Assembly (NCBI GenBank): GCA_963624605.1
Contig: CAVFQD010000042.1
Location: 1-15,520, forward strand
Direction: 5' to 3'
Source of the DNA: Fimenecus sp963624605
GTDB lineage: Bacteria; Bacillota; Clostridia; Oscillospirales; Acutalibacteraceae
Length of the DNA: 15,520 nt
Shown: one piece after another, positions 8,291 through 15,349 of the stretch
How the letters are laid out: each line of letters opens with the position of its first letter
How positions within the stretch are numbered: the first letter of the stretch is position 1
Notes under the pieces: model-generated
What the model saw: the letters and a program-made list of their open reading frames with translations, nothing else
What the model was told of the DNA's origin: nothing
Database searches by the model: none
Position numbers and translations under genes: made by a program

Positions 8291-8320
8291 TTGAAATATT
8301 TTATAATAATGTATTTTAAT
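8291..8320 (+). promoter_or_regulatory. Candidate promoter of the beta-galactosidase gene
   Basis: TTGAAA (8291-8296) and TTTAAT (8315-8320) are separated by 18 bp. A better -10, TATAAT at 8302-8307, has no acceptable -35 at 16-18 bp. The -35 candidate lies 9 bp from the -35 of the divergent rpoB promoter, so the two polymerase sites are back to back. The predicted strength is clearly below that of rpoB. Confidence 0.45.
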
Positions 8321-8350
8321 CTTATTTTACATACTGAACGGAGTGATACA

Positions 8351-11300
8351 ATGGCAAAAATCAAATACGATTGGGAAAATCCCGCCGTTATCAAAAGGAA
8401 TAAGGAGGACGGTCATGTTATAGCCTTCTGCTATGACGATGAAAAATCTGCGCTTGAAAGAAAGCCGTCCGACTATAAGGTTGCTCTCAACGGAAAATGG
8501 AAATTCTATTGGCAGATGGGTCTTGAGGGTTGTCCCGATAGCTTTTACAAGCCTGATTTTGACGACAGCGAATGGAAGTACATCACCGTTCCGTCCGTAT
8601 GGCAGACCGAAAAGACGGGAAGCTATCCCTATTATTATGCAAGCACCTTCCCCCGTGCGATAAGCCGTCAGAAGTCAAAAATCCCCTCAATTGACCACGA
8701 TATGCAGGAAATCGGAATTTACAGAAGAGAATTCGATTTGCCCGAGAATTTCTCGGACAAGGAGGTTTTCCTCCACTTCGGCGCATTGAAATCGGCTGTC
8801 GAGGTCTATGTCAACGGCAGCTTTGTGGGTTACTCGCAGGGCGCTATGACCCCGCATGAGTTTGACATAACAAAATACCTTGTCCCCGGCAAGAACAGCG
8901 TTGCCGCAAAGGTTTACCGTTACAGTGACGCTCAGTACATCGAGGATCAGGATATGTGGCTGCTTTGCGGTATTTACAGAGAGGTTTATCTCTTTGCGGA
9001 GCCCAAGGTATGCCTGAGAGACTTTTTTATCACTACCGACCTTGATAAGGACTACAATAACTCCGAGGTTGAGCTTGAGGTTCAGGTAAACAACTATCAT
9101 TCCGGCAGCAAAAAAGCCAAGGTTACCGCTTATATCGAAAAGGACGGTAAAAAAATCCCCGTAGGCAAAGCAGATTTAGTTGCCGAAAACGGCGTAAACA
9201 AGGTACATCTTAAAACTACGGTAGAGTCTCCCGAAAAATGGTCGGCGGAGACCCCCGTGCTCTACAATCTTGTTATTGAGCTTGACGCAGAAAAGCACAC
9301 AAAGGTTTATAAATCAATCCGCTTCGGCTTCAAGAAGGTTGAAATCGTCGGCGAAAAAATTCTCTTCAACGGTCAGCCGATGATGATAAGGGGCACAAAC
9401 CGCCATGACTTTGACCCCGACCACGGCTGGGCTGTTCCCAAGGAAAGATTTTTGCAGGACTTGAGCCTTATGAAAAAGGCTAATATCAACGCAATCCGCA
9501 CCTCGCACTACCCCGACGACCCGTATCTCTACGATTTGGCTGACGAATACGGCTTCTATGTTATGGACGAGTGCGATATGGAAAGCCACGGCGTAAGGCG
9601 TAAGGGCGTACCCGGAAGTAATCCCGTATGGACGCCTGCGGTAGTCGATAAAATGGAAAGAATGGTTCTGCGAGACAGAAACCATGCCTGCGTGTTTATG
9701 TGGTCCCTCGGCAATGAGGCGGGCGACGGCGACAACTTCGTTAAAATGAAGCAGGCGGCTCTGAAGCTTGACAAGACCCGTCAGTTCCACTACGAGGGCG
9801 ACTTTGATTTTACAAAGAGCGACGTCATTTCGAGAATGTATCCGCTTGAGGACACAATGAGGAAGCTCGGCAACCGTGAGCCCATCACAATTTCGCTTTA
9901 CGACAATATCGCAAATCAGCTTGCGGCGGACTCAAAGCCCATTCCGAAAGAGGCATACACCCGTCCCGTTATCCTCTGCGAATTTGCCCACGCTATGGAA
10001 AACAGCCTCGGCAACTTCCAGGAATATATGGACGACTTTGAAAAGTACGACAATATGTGCGGCGGATTTATATGGGACTTCGTTGACCAGTCCATCCGTT
10101 TCAAGGCGGAGGACGGAGACCATTGGCTCTACGGCACCGACTTTGAGAAGATGGAGCCGAGAAAGCCGTTCCAGCTTCCGAACACCACCGCAATGACGGG
10201 CTCGAACACCTATTTCTGTGCAAACGGCATCGTTGCCGCAGACAGAAAGCCGCACCCATCATATTACGAGGTCAAAAAGGTCTATGCGGAAATGAAGATA
10301 AAGGAAAAAGACCTTGAAGCAAAAAAATTCACGCTTATAAACAAGCACCTTTTCACGGACCTTTCGGAATTTGAGATAAAATGGGTTGTAAACGCAGACG
10401 GCGAAGAGGTTCAGTCGGGCTCTCTCGGCACCGTCAGGGTTGCGCCGCTGAGCGAAACGGAAATCACCGTCCCCTTTGACATAAAAGAATATGAAAATAA
10501 GGAATATGTTCTCATTGTTTCGTTTATAACGAAAGAGGATAAGCCCTACTGTGAAAAGGGATACGAACAGGCGTTCGATCAGTTTATTATAAAGGAAAAG
10601 ACCGATATTGAAGATGAATTCGAGCCGAAAGAGATTTCATACTCCGACCACGAGGGCAAAATCGTCGTAAACGGAGACGGCTTCTCGCTTGTCATTAAAA
10701 ACGGCAAGATAGTATCGCTCAAATACGACGAAAAGGAATATGTAAAGACCGAAATAAAGCCTAACTTCTTCCGTCCCGTTACGGACAACGACCTTTCAAA
10801 CACAAACTTTGTTCCGTTCCTCATTCCGTTCCACCCGTATTACAGATGGCAGAAAGCTACGGACAAATTGAGCGGTATCCTCTCGGGCGTTGACAGAAAA
10901 GCCGACGGCTCGCTTGAATTGAGCTTTGAATGGGATGTTCTTTCAATGTCGGGCGTTCGCTCAAGGCTTACGGTTTATCCCAACGGCAAGATTAAATTCT
11001 TCCTCAAGGGCAATCCCAAGGGCGGTCCGCTTCTCCGCTTCGGCACGCAGTTCGGACTTGTCAGTGAGCTTGACAATGTCAAGTGGTACGGCAGAGGGCC
11101 GCAGGAAACTTATCCCGACAGAAAGACCGGCGGTAAAATCTGTATTTGGGAAAAGAGCGTAAACGACCTTGAGCACCACTATATGCGTCCGCAGGAGAAT
11201 GCGAACAGAACGGATGTAAGATATGTTGAGCTTACCTCCACGGACAACAAAAAGGGTCTTAAATTCACGGCTCCGTGCGCTACTCCCCTTGCGTTCAGCG

Positions 11301-11503
11301 CATGGCACTACACACAGAATGAGCTTGAAAAGGCAACGCATATCCACTCGCTCAAACACACCGACATCACGACCTTCAACTTTGACCTTGCTCAGATGGG
11401 CGTAGGCGGAGATATGCCCGGCGACGCTCATGTAAGAGAGCCGTATATTCTCCACTCCAACAGAGAATACGAATACAGCTTTACTGTTGAGCCGATTGAA
11501 TAA
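8351..11503 (+). CDS. lacZ: LacZ-type beta-galactosidase (glycoside hydrolase family 2)
   Basis: GH2 enzymes of this type hydrolyse terminal beta-galactosides such as lactose by a retaining mechanism. The 1050-residue protein is close to E. coli LacZ (1023). It has an N-terminal sugar-binding jelly roll (about 40-215), an immunoglobulin-like domain (about 220-330) and a TIM barrel with GTNRHDFDPDHGW (H352) and IRTSHYP (H386). The acid/base is E456 in WSLGNEAGDG and the nucleophile E544 in ILCEFAHAMENS. E411, H413 and E456 match the E. coli magnesium ligands. A C-terminal beta-galactosidase small-chain domain includes VKWYGRGPQETYPDRK. There is no signal peptide, so it should be cytoplasmic. 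ATG 8351 is chosen for GGAG 7 nt upstream; an in-frame TTG at 8288 would add 21 residues with no ribosome binding site. No sugar transporter or regulator is adjacent, so the real substrate is uncertain. Confidence 0.93.
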   Translation: MAKIKYDWENPAVIKRNKEDGHVIAFCYDDEKSALERKPSDYKVALNGKWKFYWQMGLEGCPDSFYKPDFDDSEWKYITVPSVWQTEKTGSYPYYYASTFPRAISRQKSKIPSIDHDMQEIGIYRREFDLPENFSDKEVFLHFGALKSAVEVYVNGSFVGYSQGAMTPHEFDITKYLVPGKNSVAAKVYRYSDAQYIEDQDMWLLCGIYREVYLFAEPKVCLRDFFITTDLDKDYNNSEVELEVQVNNYHSGSKKAKVTAYIEKDGKKIPVGKADLVAENGVNKVHLKTTVESPEKWSAETPVLYNLVIELDAEKHTKVYKSIRFGFKKVEIVGEKILFNGQPMMIRGTNRHDFDPDHGWAVPKERFLQDLSLMKKANINAIRTSHYPDDPYLYDLADEYGFYVMDECDMESHGVRRKGVPGSNPVWTPAVVDKMERMVLRDRNHACVFMWSLGNEAGDGDNFVKMKQAALKLDKTRQFHYEGDFDFTKSDVISRMYPLEDTMRKLGNREPITISLYDNIANQLAADSKPIPKEAYTRPVILCEFAHAMENSLGNFQEYMDDFEKYDNMCGGFIWDFVDQSIRFKAEDGDHWLYGTDFEKMEPRKPFQLPNTTAMTGSNTYFCANGIVAADRKPHPSYYEVKKVYAEMKIKEKDLEAKKFTLINKHLFTDLSEFEIKWVVNADGEEVQSGSLGTVRVAPLSETEITVPFDIKEYENKEYVLIVSFITKEDKPYCEKGYEQAFDQFIIKEKTDIEDEFEPKEISYSDHEGKIVVNGDGFSLVIKNGKIVSLKYDEKEYVKTEIKPNFFRPVTDNDLSNTNFVPFLIPFHPYYRWQKATDKLSGILSGVDRKADGSLELSFEWDVLSMSGVRSRLTVYPNGKIKFFLKGNPKGGPLLRFGTQFGLVSELDNVKWYGRGPQETYPDRKTGGKICIWEKSVNDLEHHYMRPQENANRTDVRYVELTSTDNKKGLKFTAPCATPLAFSAWHYTQNELEKATHIHSLKHTDITTFNFDLAQMGVGGDMPGDAHVREPYILHSNREYEYSFTVEPIE

Positions 11504-11518
11504 CGGTAAATAACGCAT

Positions 11519-11565
11519 AAAGCGGATACAAGCCTCGGCACAAGGCAATTTGTATCCGCTTTTTT
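11519..11565 (+). terminator. Rho-independent terminator of the beta-galactosidase gene
   Basis: AAAGCGGATACAA-type arms pair: 11519-11531 is complementary over 13 bp to 11550-11562, and the transcript continues in a T run to 11565. The loop contains a further GCCT/AGGC pairing (11532-11535 with 11543-11546). The hairpin begins 15 bp after the stop codon. Confidence 0.93.
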
Positions 11566-11566
11566 G

Positions 11567-11595
11567 TTGACTTTACGGGTAACTTATTGTAGAAT
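11567..11595 (+). promoter_or_regulatory. Promoter of the EamA-family transporter gene
   Basis: TTGACT (11567-11572) and TAGAAT (11590-11595) are 17 bp apart, each one mismatch from consensus. The -35 begins directly after the T tract of the preceding terminator, so the transporter gene is an independent transcription unit. Confidence 0.75.
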
Positions 11596-11631
11596 TATAC
11601 GGCATTATGTAAAGAAAGGTATTTAGAAATT

Positions 11632-12534
11632 ATGTGGTTTTGGTTTTCACTGATTGCACTGTTCTGCTGGAGCGGCTCGGATTTGTTCTCAAAGCTCGGC
11701 TGTGCCGATAAGTCGGACAAGTACAGTCATTACAAAATGGTTACCGCAGTAGGCGTTGTTATGGGTCTTCATGCGGCGTTTGAAATATTTGTACAGGGAG
11801 TCGAGGTAACAGGTGCGGCTATGCTCCGCTATCTCCCCGTCTCCGCACTGTACATAGTCTCAATGGCAATAGGATACATCGGACTTCGTTACATCGAGCT
11901 TTCGATTTCCTCGCCTATCTGCAATTCCTCGGGTGCGCTTGTTGCCGTAATCTGCCTTATCACGGGTCAAACGCTTGCCGTTCCGCAGTACATTGCGGTT
12001 GCGCTTGTCTGCATTGCGGTTATCGCTCTCGGCTTTGTCGAGGCTAATGAGGACGACGAGCTGCGTGCTCTCCGTCAGGAAAAGTCGAATTACAAGTATT
12101 CAAAATCGGCTCTCGCCATTGTTCTTCCGCTTATCTACTGCTTGCTTGACGCACTCGGAACATTTGCGGACAGCCTTGTGCTTGAAACCCTTGACGAGGA
12201 TGTCGCAAACACCGCTTATGAGCTTACATTCCTTATCTGCGGCATTGTAGCTTTCATCTATGTAAAATTCATCAAAAAGCAGAAGTTCTTCCCCAAAAAG
12301 GAAGTTCCGAAGTATGCGGGCGCAGCTTTCGAGACGGCAGGTCAGTTCGCTTATATCTATGCTCTTGCGGACTCCGAGCATGTTGCGATGGCAGCTCCCA
12401 TTATCTCGGCTTACTGTATGCTTTCGGTCATATGGGGCAGAATATTCATTAAGGAAAAGCTTTCCTGGAAGCATTATATTACCATTGCTCTGGCAATAGT
12501 CGGAATTGTTATCCTCGGCGTTTACGACGCTTAA
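11632..12534 (+). CDS. EamA/DMT-superfamily membrane transporter
   Basis: This 300-residue hydrophobic protein shows about ten membrane segments in two halves, as in drug/metabolite transporters: roughly 3-19, 37-54, 66-83, 95-111, 119-137, then 160-180, 196-214, 228-246, 251-270 and 282-298. A charged loop at about 138-158 (EANEDDELRALRQEKSN) separates the halves. The start at 11632 (MWFWFSLIALFCWSGSDLF) fits the family, in which the first helix begins at the N terminus. The ribosome binding site AAGAAAGG is weak and somewhat far, about 12 nt. Substrates of such carriers are diverse (amino acids, nucleotides, drugs, sugars) and cannot be told from sequence. It has its own promoter and lies between a beta-galactosidase and a convergent sulfur operon, with no clear functional link to either. 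Membrane transporter is certain; EamA is likely. Confidence 0.8.
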   Translation: MWFWFSLIALFCWSGSDLFSKLGCADKSDKYSHYKMVTAVGVVMGLHAAFEIFVQGVEVTGAAMLRYLPVSALYIVSMAIGYIGLRYIELSISSPICNSSGALVAVICLITGQTLAVPQYIAVALVCIAVIALGFVEANEDDELRALRQEKSNYKYSKSALAIVLPLIYCLLDALGTFADSLVLETLDEDVANTAYELTFLICGIVAFIYVKFIKKQKFFPKKEVPKYAGAAFETAGQFAYIYALADSEHVAMAAPIISAYCMLSVIWGRIFIKEKLSWKHYITIALAIVGIVILGVYDA

Positions 12535-12572
12535 AGATTGAATTTTAATTGAAATTATATTATGTGCAAACG

Positions 12573-12698
12573 GCTCCCTTGTGTAAAGGGAGCTGTCGTC
12601 ATTTATGACGACTGAGGGATTGTTATAAAATCATATAAAAACAATCTTACAATCCCTCCGTTTCGCTCCGCTCAACACCTCCCTTTACACAAGGGAGG
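12573..12698. repeat. Structured dispersed repeat (MITE-like, multi-hairpin)
   Basis: The ends CTCCCTTGTGTAAAGGGAG (12574-12592) and CTCCCTTTACACAAGGGAG (12679-12697) are perfect 19-bp inverted repeats of each other, and each also folds on itself as a 7-bp stem with a 5-nt loop. Inside, GTCGTCA/TGACGAC (12595-12601 with 12606-12612) forms another hairpin, and GAGGGATTGT/ACAATCCCTC (12614-12623 with 12649-12658) a third. There is no coding capacity. From memory, elements with these ends are common between genes in gut Clostridia. The right-end hairpin followed by CTTTTATC could also act as a weak plus-strand terminator for the transporter gene. Confidence 0.85.
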
Positions 12699-12740
12699 CT
12701 TTTATCAAATGAATTTGCACGCAATATCAGCCGTAATCCC

Positions 12741-12794
12741 CTCAAAACAAATGAAAACAGGCACACGGAAAATGAATAAACCGCATGCCTGTTT
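12741..12794 (-). terminator. Rho-independent terminator of the metY-cysK operon
   Basis: On the minus strand AAACAGGCA (12794-12786) pairs with TGCCTGTTT (12763-12755). The stem continues inward through two G-U wobbles and three GC pairs, giving 14 pairs in all. A U-rich stretch follows from 12754 to about 12741. The same positions are C-A mismatches on the plus strand, so the hairpin folds better as the minus-strand transcript, which fits termination of cysK. It starts about 34 bp after the cysK stop codon. Confidence 0.85.
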
Positions 12795-12828
12795 CCTTTT
12801 ATTATGAAGTGTGTTGGGGGTATGTTTA

Positions 12829-13770
12829 TCAGTCTCTGTATTCCTTAAAAAGGTCTGTTGAGAGGTATCTCTCTCCTGTGTCGGGAAGAAGAGCCACGAT
12901 AGTCTTGCCCTTGTTTTCGGGGCGTTTTGCAAGCTCTGTCGCCGCATATATAGCAGCGCCCGAAGAAATACCTACAAGAAGTCCGTCGGACTTCGTAACC
13001 GCTCTGCTCGAAGCGAATGCTCCCTCGTTGGGAACCTTGATTATCTCGTCATAGATGCTTGTGTCAAGGGTCTTAGGAACGAAGCCTGCGCCGATACCCT
13101 GTATTTTATGAGGTCCGCCGTGGCCCTCGGAAAGTACGGGAGATGTCTCGGGTTCAACCGCAACGACCTTTACATTCGGGTTCTTCTCTTTAAGATACTT
13201 ACCTACGCCGGAAAGAGTGCCGCCTGTGCCGACGCCCGCAACGAAGATGTCTACCTTACCGTCCGTGTCGTCATAGATTTCGGGACCCGTTGTCTCGTAG
13301 TGAGTTCTCGGGTTAGCCTCGTTTACAAACTGTCCTGCAATGATGCTTCCCGGGATTTCCTTGTGAAGCTCCTCCGCCTTTGCGATAGCACCGCTCATAC
13401 CCTTTGAACCGTCGGTGAGAACAAGCTCTGCGCCGTATGCCTTCATAAGCAGGCGTCTTTCAACGGACATGGTCTCGGGCATTGCAATGATTACCTTGTA
13501 GCCTCTTGCAGCAGCAACCGACGAAATGCCGATACCTGTATTACCGCTTGTGGGCTCGATTATTGTGCCGCCCTTTTTGAGAAGACCTTTCTTCTCTGCG
13601 TCGTCGATAATGCCCTTGGCAATTCTGTCCTTTACGCTTCCTGCGGGATTGAAATATTCAAGCTTTGTGAGGATTGTAGCCTCAAGGTTGTTTTCCTTTT
13701 CGTAGTTTGTGAGTTCAAGCAACGGTGTTTTACCGATAAGCTCGGATAAGCTTTTATAAACTTTTGACAT
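12829..13770 (-). CDS. cysK: Cysteine synthase (O-acetylserine sulfhydrylase)
   Basis: This PLP enzyme makes cysteine from O-acetylserine and sulfide in the cytoplasm. The 313-residue length is typical. PLP is bound by K47 in FNPAGSVKDRI. The substrate loop PTSGNTG is at 73-79, the phosphate-binding loop GTGGT at 181-185, and the Ser contacting the pyridine nitrogen lies in GISSG (267-271). PDTGERYLS is at 296-304, as expected for the family. The start at 13770 has GGAG about 10 nt upstream. It is the second gene of an operon, 30 bp after metY, with a terminator downstream. Cystathionine beta-synthase-like members share the fold, but the single-domain length and the metY neighbour favour cysteine synthase. 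Whether it is CysK or CysM-like is not fully settled by sequence; the N-terminal motif favours CysK. Confidence 0.95.
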   Translation of the reverse strand: MSKVYKSLSELIGKTPLLELTNYEKENNLEATILTKLEYFNPAGSVKDRIAKGIIDDAEKKGLLKKGGTIIEPTSGNTGIGISSVAAARGYKVIIAMPETMSVERRLLMKAYGAELVLTDGSKGMSGAIAKAEELHKEIPGSIIAGQFVNEANPRTHYETTGPEIYDDTDGKVDIFVAGVGTGGTLSGVGKYLKEKNPNVKVVAVEPETSPVLSEGHGGPHKIQGIGAGFVPKTLDTSIYDEIIKVPNEGAFASSRAVTKSDGLLVGISSGAAIYAATELAKRPENKGKTIVALLPDTGERYLSTDLFKEYRD

Positions 13771-13800
13771 AATGATTACTCTCCTTTTTTGTTCCTTTAA

Positions 13801-15087
13801 TTACTTAATTGCTTCAAAGGCGTTCTCAAGGTCAGCAATAATATCGTCTATGTGTTCTGTGCCTATCGAAAGTCTGATTGTGTTCTGTTTGATTCCCTGG
13901 TCTGCAAGCTCTTCGTCAGTCAACTGCGAATGAGTTGTGGTCGCAGGATGGATAACGAGCGATTTAACATCGGCAACATTTGCAAGAAGCGAGAAGATTT
14001 CGAGGCTGTCTATAAACTTGTGCGCCTCTTTCTGACCGCCCTTTATCTCAAATGTGAAAATGCTTGCGCCGCCGTTGGGGAAGTATTTTTCATAGAGCGC
14101 ATGGTCGGGATGGTCGGGCAATGAGGGGTGGTTTACCTTTTCTACAAGCGGATGCTTTGAAAGGTATTCAACTACCTTCTTGGTGTTCTCCGCATGGCGT
14201 TCAAGTCTCAGCGAAAGGGTTTCGGTGCCCTGCAAGAGGAGGAATGCCGCAAACGGAGAAATTGTAGCGCCCTCATCACGAAGAAGTATCGCTCTGATAT
14301 AGGTTACAAATGCTGCGGGCCCTACTGCGTCGGCAAATGAAATTCCGTGATAGCTCGGGTTCGGTTCTGCGATGGGAGCGTATTTTCCGCTCTTCTTCCA
14401 GTCGAACTTGCCCGAGTCAACGATTACGCCGCCGAGCGTTGTGCCGTGACCGCCGATAAACTTTGTTGCCGAATGAACGACGATGTCCGCACCGTGCTCA
14501 ATGGGTCTTACAAAATAAGGTGTGCCGAAGGTGTTATCGACTACAAGCGGAAGTCCGTGCTTGTGAGCGATTTCGGCGATTGCGTCTATATCCGGAATAT
14601 CGCTGTTCGGGTTACCGAGCGTCTCGATATAAACCGCCTTGGTTTCGGGCTTTATCGCACCCTCAAGCTCTTCAAGATTATGAGCGTCAACGAAAGTTGT
14701 GCTGACTCCGAACTGGCTGAGGGTATGTGCGAGAAGATTGTATGTGCCGCCGTAGATTGTTTTCTGTGCAACAATGTGGTCGCCCGCCTGAGCAAGAGCC
14801 TGGATTGTGTATGTGATTGCCGCCGCACCGGAAGCAACCGCTAGAGCCGCAACGCCGCCCTCAAGAGCAGCTATTCTCTTTTCAAAGACATCCTGTGTGG
14901 AGTTTGTAAGTCTGCCGTAAATGTTGCCTGCGTCCGCAAGACCGAAGCGAGCCGCCGCATGTGCGGAATTGTGGAAAACATAAGATGTTGTTGCGTATAT
15001 CGGAACCGCTCTTGAATCGGTTGCGGGGTCGGGCTGTTCCTGACCTACATGAAGCTGTAATGTTTCGAATTTATAGTTTTTACTCAT
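13801..15087 (-). CDS. metY: O-acetylhomoserine sulfhydrylase (aminocarboxypropyltransferase)
   Basis: This PLP enzyme of the Cys/Met-metabolism family makes homocysteine from O-acetylhomoserine and sulfide, giving direct sulfhydrylation toward methionine. The 428-residue length is that of MetY, longer than the roughly 380-400 of MetB/MetC. The N terminus has ETLQLHVGQEQPD and the active-site YGR (57-59). The PLP cofactor contacts are SGAAA (86-90) and D184 in VVDNTFGTP. The Schiff-base lysine is K209 in HSATKFIGGHGT. The C terminus has SLVIHPATTTHSQL and TIRLSIGTEHIDDI. ATG 15087 has AGAGG 9 nt upstream, and that site is covered by a perfect inverted repeat reaching back into a Cys-codon leader ORF. 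The gene is first in the metY-cysK operon. Some homologues also use O-acetylserine, so cysteine synthesis is a possible side activity. Confidence 0.95.
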   Translation of the reverse strand: MSKNYKFETLQLHVGQEQPDPATDSRAVPIYATTSYVFHNSAHAAARFGLADAGNIYGRLTNSTQDVFEKRIAALEGGVAALAVASGAAAITYTIQALAQAGDHIVAQKTIYGGTYNLLAHTLSQFGVSTTFVDAHNLEELEGAIKPETKAVYIETLGNPNSDIPDIDAIAEIAHKHGLPLVVDNTFGTPYFVRPIEHGADIVVHSATKFIGGHGTTLGGVIVDSGKFDWKKSGKYAPIAEPNPSYHGISFADAVGPAAFVTYIRAILLRDEGATISPFAAFLLLQGTETLSLRLERHAENTKKVVEYLSKHPLVEKVNHPSLPDHPDHALYEKYFPNGGASIFTFEIKGGQKEAHKFIDSLEIFSLLANVADVKSLVIHPATTTHSQLTDEELADQGIKQNTIRLSIGTEHIDDIIADLENAFEAIK

Positions 15088-15096
15088 TTTTAATTA

Positions 15097-15146
15097 CCTC
15101 TTTATAAATAAATTTTGTTTTGTGAATGTGCGTTTATTATAAAGAG
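15097..15146 (-). promoter_or_regulatory. Hairpin sequestering the metY ribosome binding site
   Basis: On the transcript CUCUUUAUAA (15146-15137), the last codons and stop of the leader ORF, is perfectly complementary over 10 bp to UUAUAAAGAG (15107-15098), with a 29-nt loop. The right arm contains most of the metY Shine-Dalgarno AAAGAGG (15103-15097). A competing pairing exists upstream: AAAGCUCAACA (15187-15177) against UGUUGCUCUUU (15151-15141), 9 of 11 positions complementary with two central mismatches. Folding would therefore decide access to metY. There is no U tract, so control would be translational rather than by termination. Confidence 0.65.
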
Positions 15147-15208
15147 CAACACATTCGGCTGTTACGCCAGTTGCATTGTTGAGCTTTGATTTTGGTTAAT
15201 TTATTCAT
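15137..15208 (-). CDS. Cysteine-codon leader peptide upstream of metY (23 residues)
   Basis: An ATG at 15208 has an ideal ribosome binding site, GGAGGT at 15221-15216, 7 nt upstream, the best one in this operon. The ORF encodes 23 residues beginning MNKLTKIKAQQ and ending SRMCCSL, then two stop codons in a row (TAA TAA). Cysteine is at 12, 20 and 21, with UGU-UGC adjacent three codons from the stop. Three Cys of 23 is striking for a random peptide, and the genes downstream make cysteine and homocysteine. The end of the ORF is one arm of the hairpin that covers the metY ribosome binding site. It is most simply read as a cysteine-sensing leader peptide; a functional small protein is the alternative. 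I do not recognise a named family. Confidence 0.75.
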   Translation of the reverse strand: MNKLTKIKAQQCNWRNSRMCCSL

Positions 15209-15236
15209 TTTTTCTACCTCCGAAATCGTTTTATAT

Positions 15237-15262
15237 ATTTCCTATCGGTTAAGTATGGAATT
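15237..15262 (-). promoter_or_regulatory. Candidate operator at the metY-cysK transcription start
   Basis: Immediately after the -10, the minus strand reads AATTCC, ATACTTAACCGATA, GGAAAT: an imperfect dyad with ATTCC/GGAAAT half-sites 14-15 bp apart. It covers the expected transcription start, where a repressor would block initiation. Firmicutes sulfur genes are often controlled by the Rrf2-type repressor CymR, whose sites are dyads with TTCC/GGAA-like ends, so CymR is a reasonable candidate. The regulator gene is not in the window and the match was made by eye. Confidence 0.45.
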
Positions 15263-15291
15263 ACTATAGCACACATCTTTTAATCTGTCAA
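15263..15291 (-). promoter_or_regulatory. metY-cysK operon promoter
   Basis: On the minus strand TTGACA (15291-15286) and TATAGT (15268-15263) are 17 bp apart, with TGC before the -10 (extended -10). A/T-rich sequence upstream (about 15292-15345) could act as an UP element. The transcript would begin near 15256, leaving a leader of about 170 nt that contains the Cys leader ORF. Confidence 0.9.
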
Positions 15292-15349
15292 CAGTTTTTA
15301 TAAAAATTTTTTCGGAAAAAGAAAATTTTGTATTTACTGTAAGAACAAA

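Noticed and set aside
8288..8350. TTG at 8288 as the beta-galactosidase start
   Set aside because: There is no ribosome binding site, the added 21 residues overlap the promoter region, and ATG 8351 has GGAG at good spacing.
12573..12698. CRISPR array or insertion sequence
   Set aside because: There are no regularly spaced direct repeats and no transposase. The repeats are inverted and nested.
15088..15262. S-box (SAM) riboswitch or Cys/Met T-box in the metY leader
   Set aside because: I could not find the T-box sequence (TGGNACCGCG-like) or S-box core motifs, and there is no terminator hairpin with a T run.
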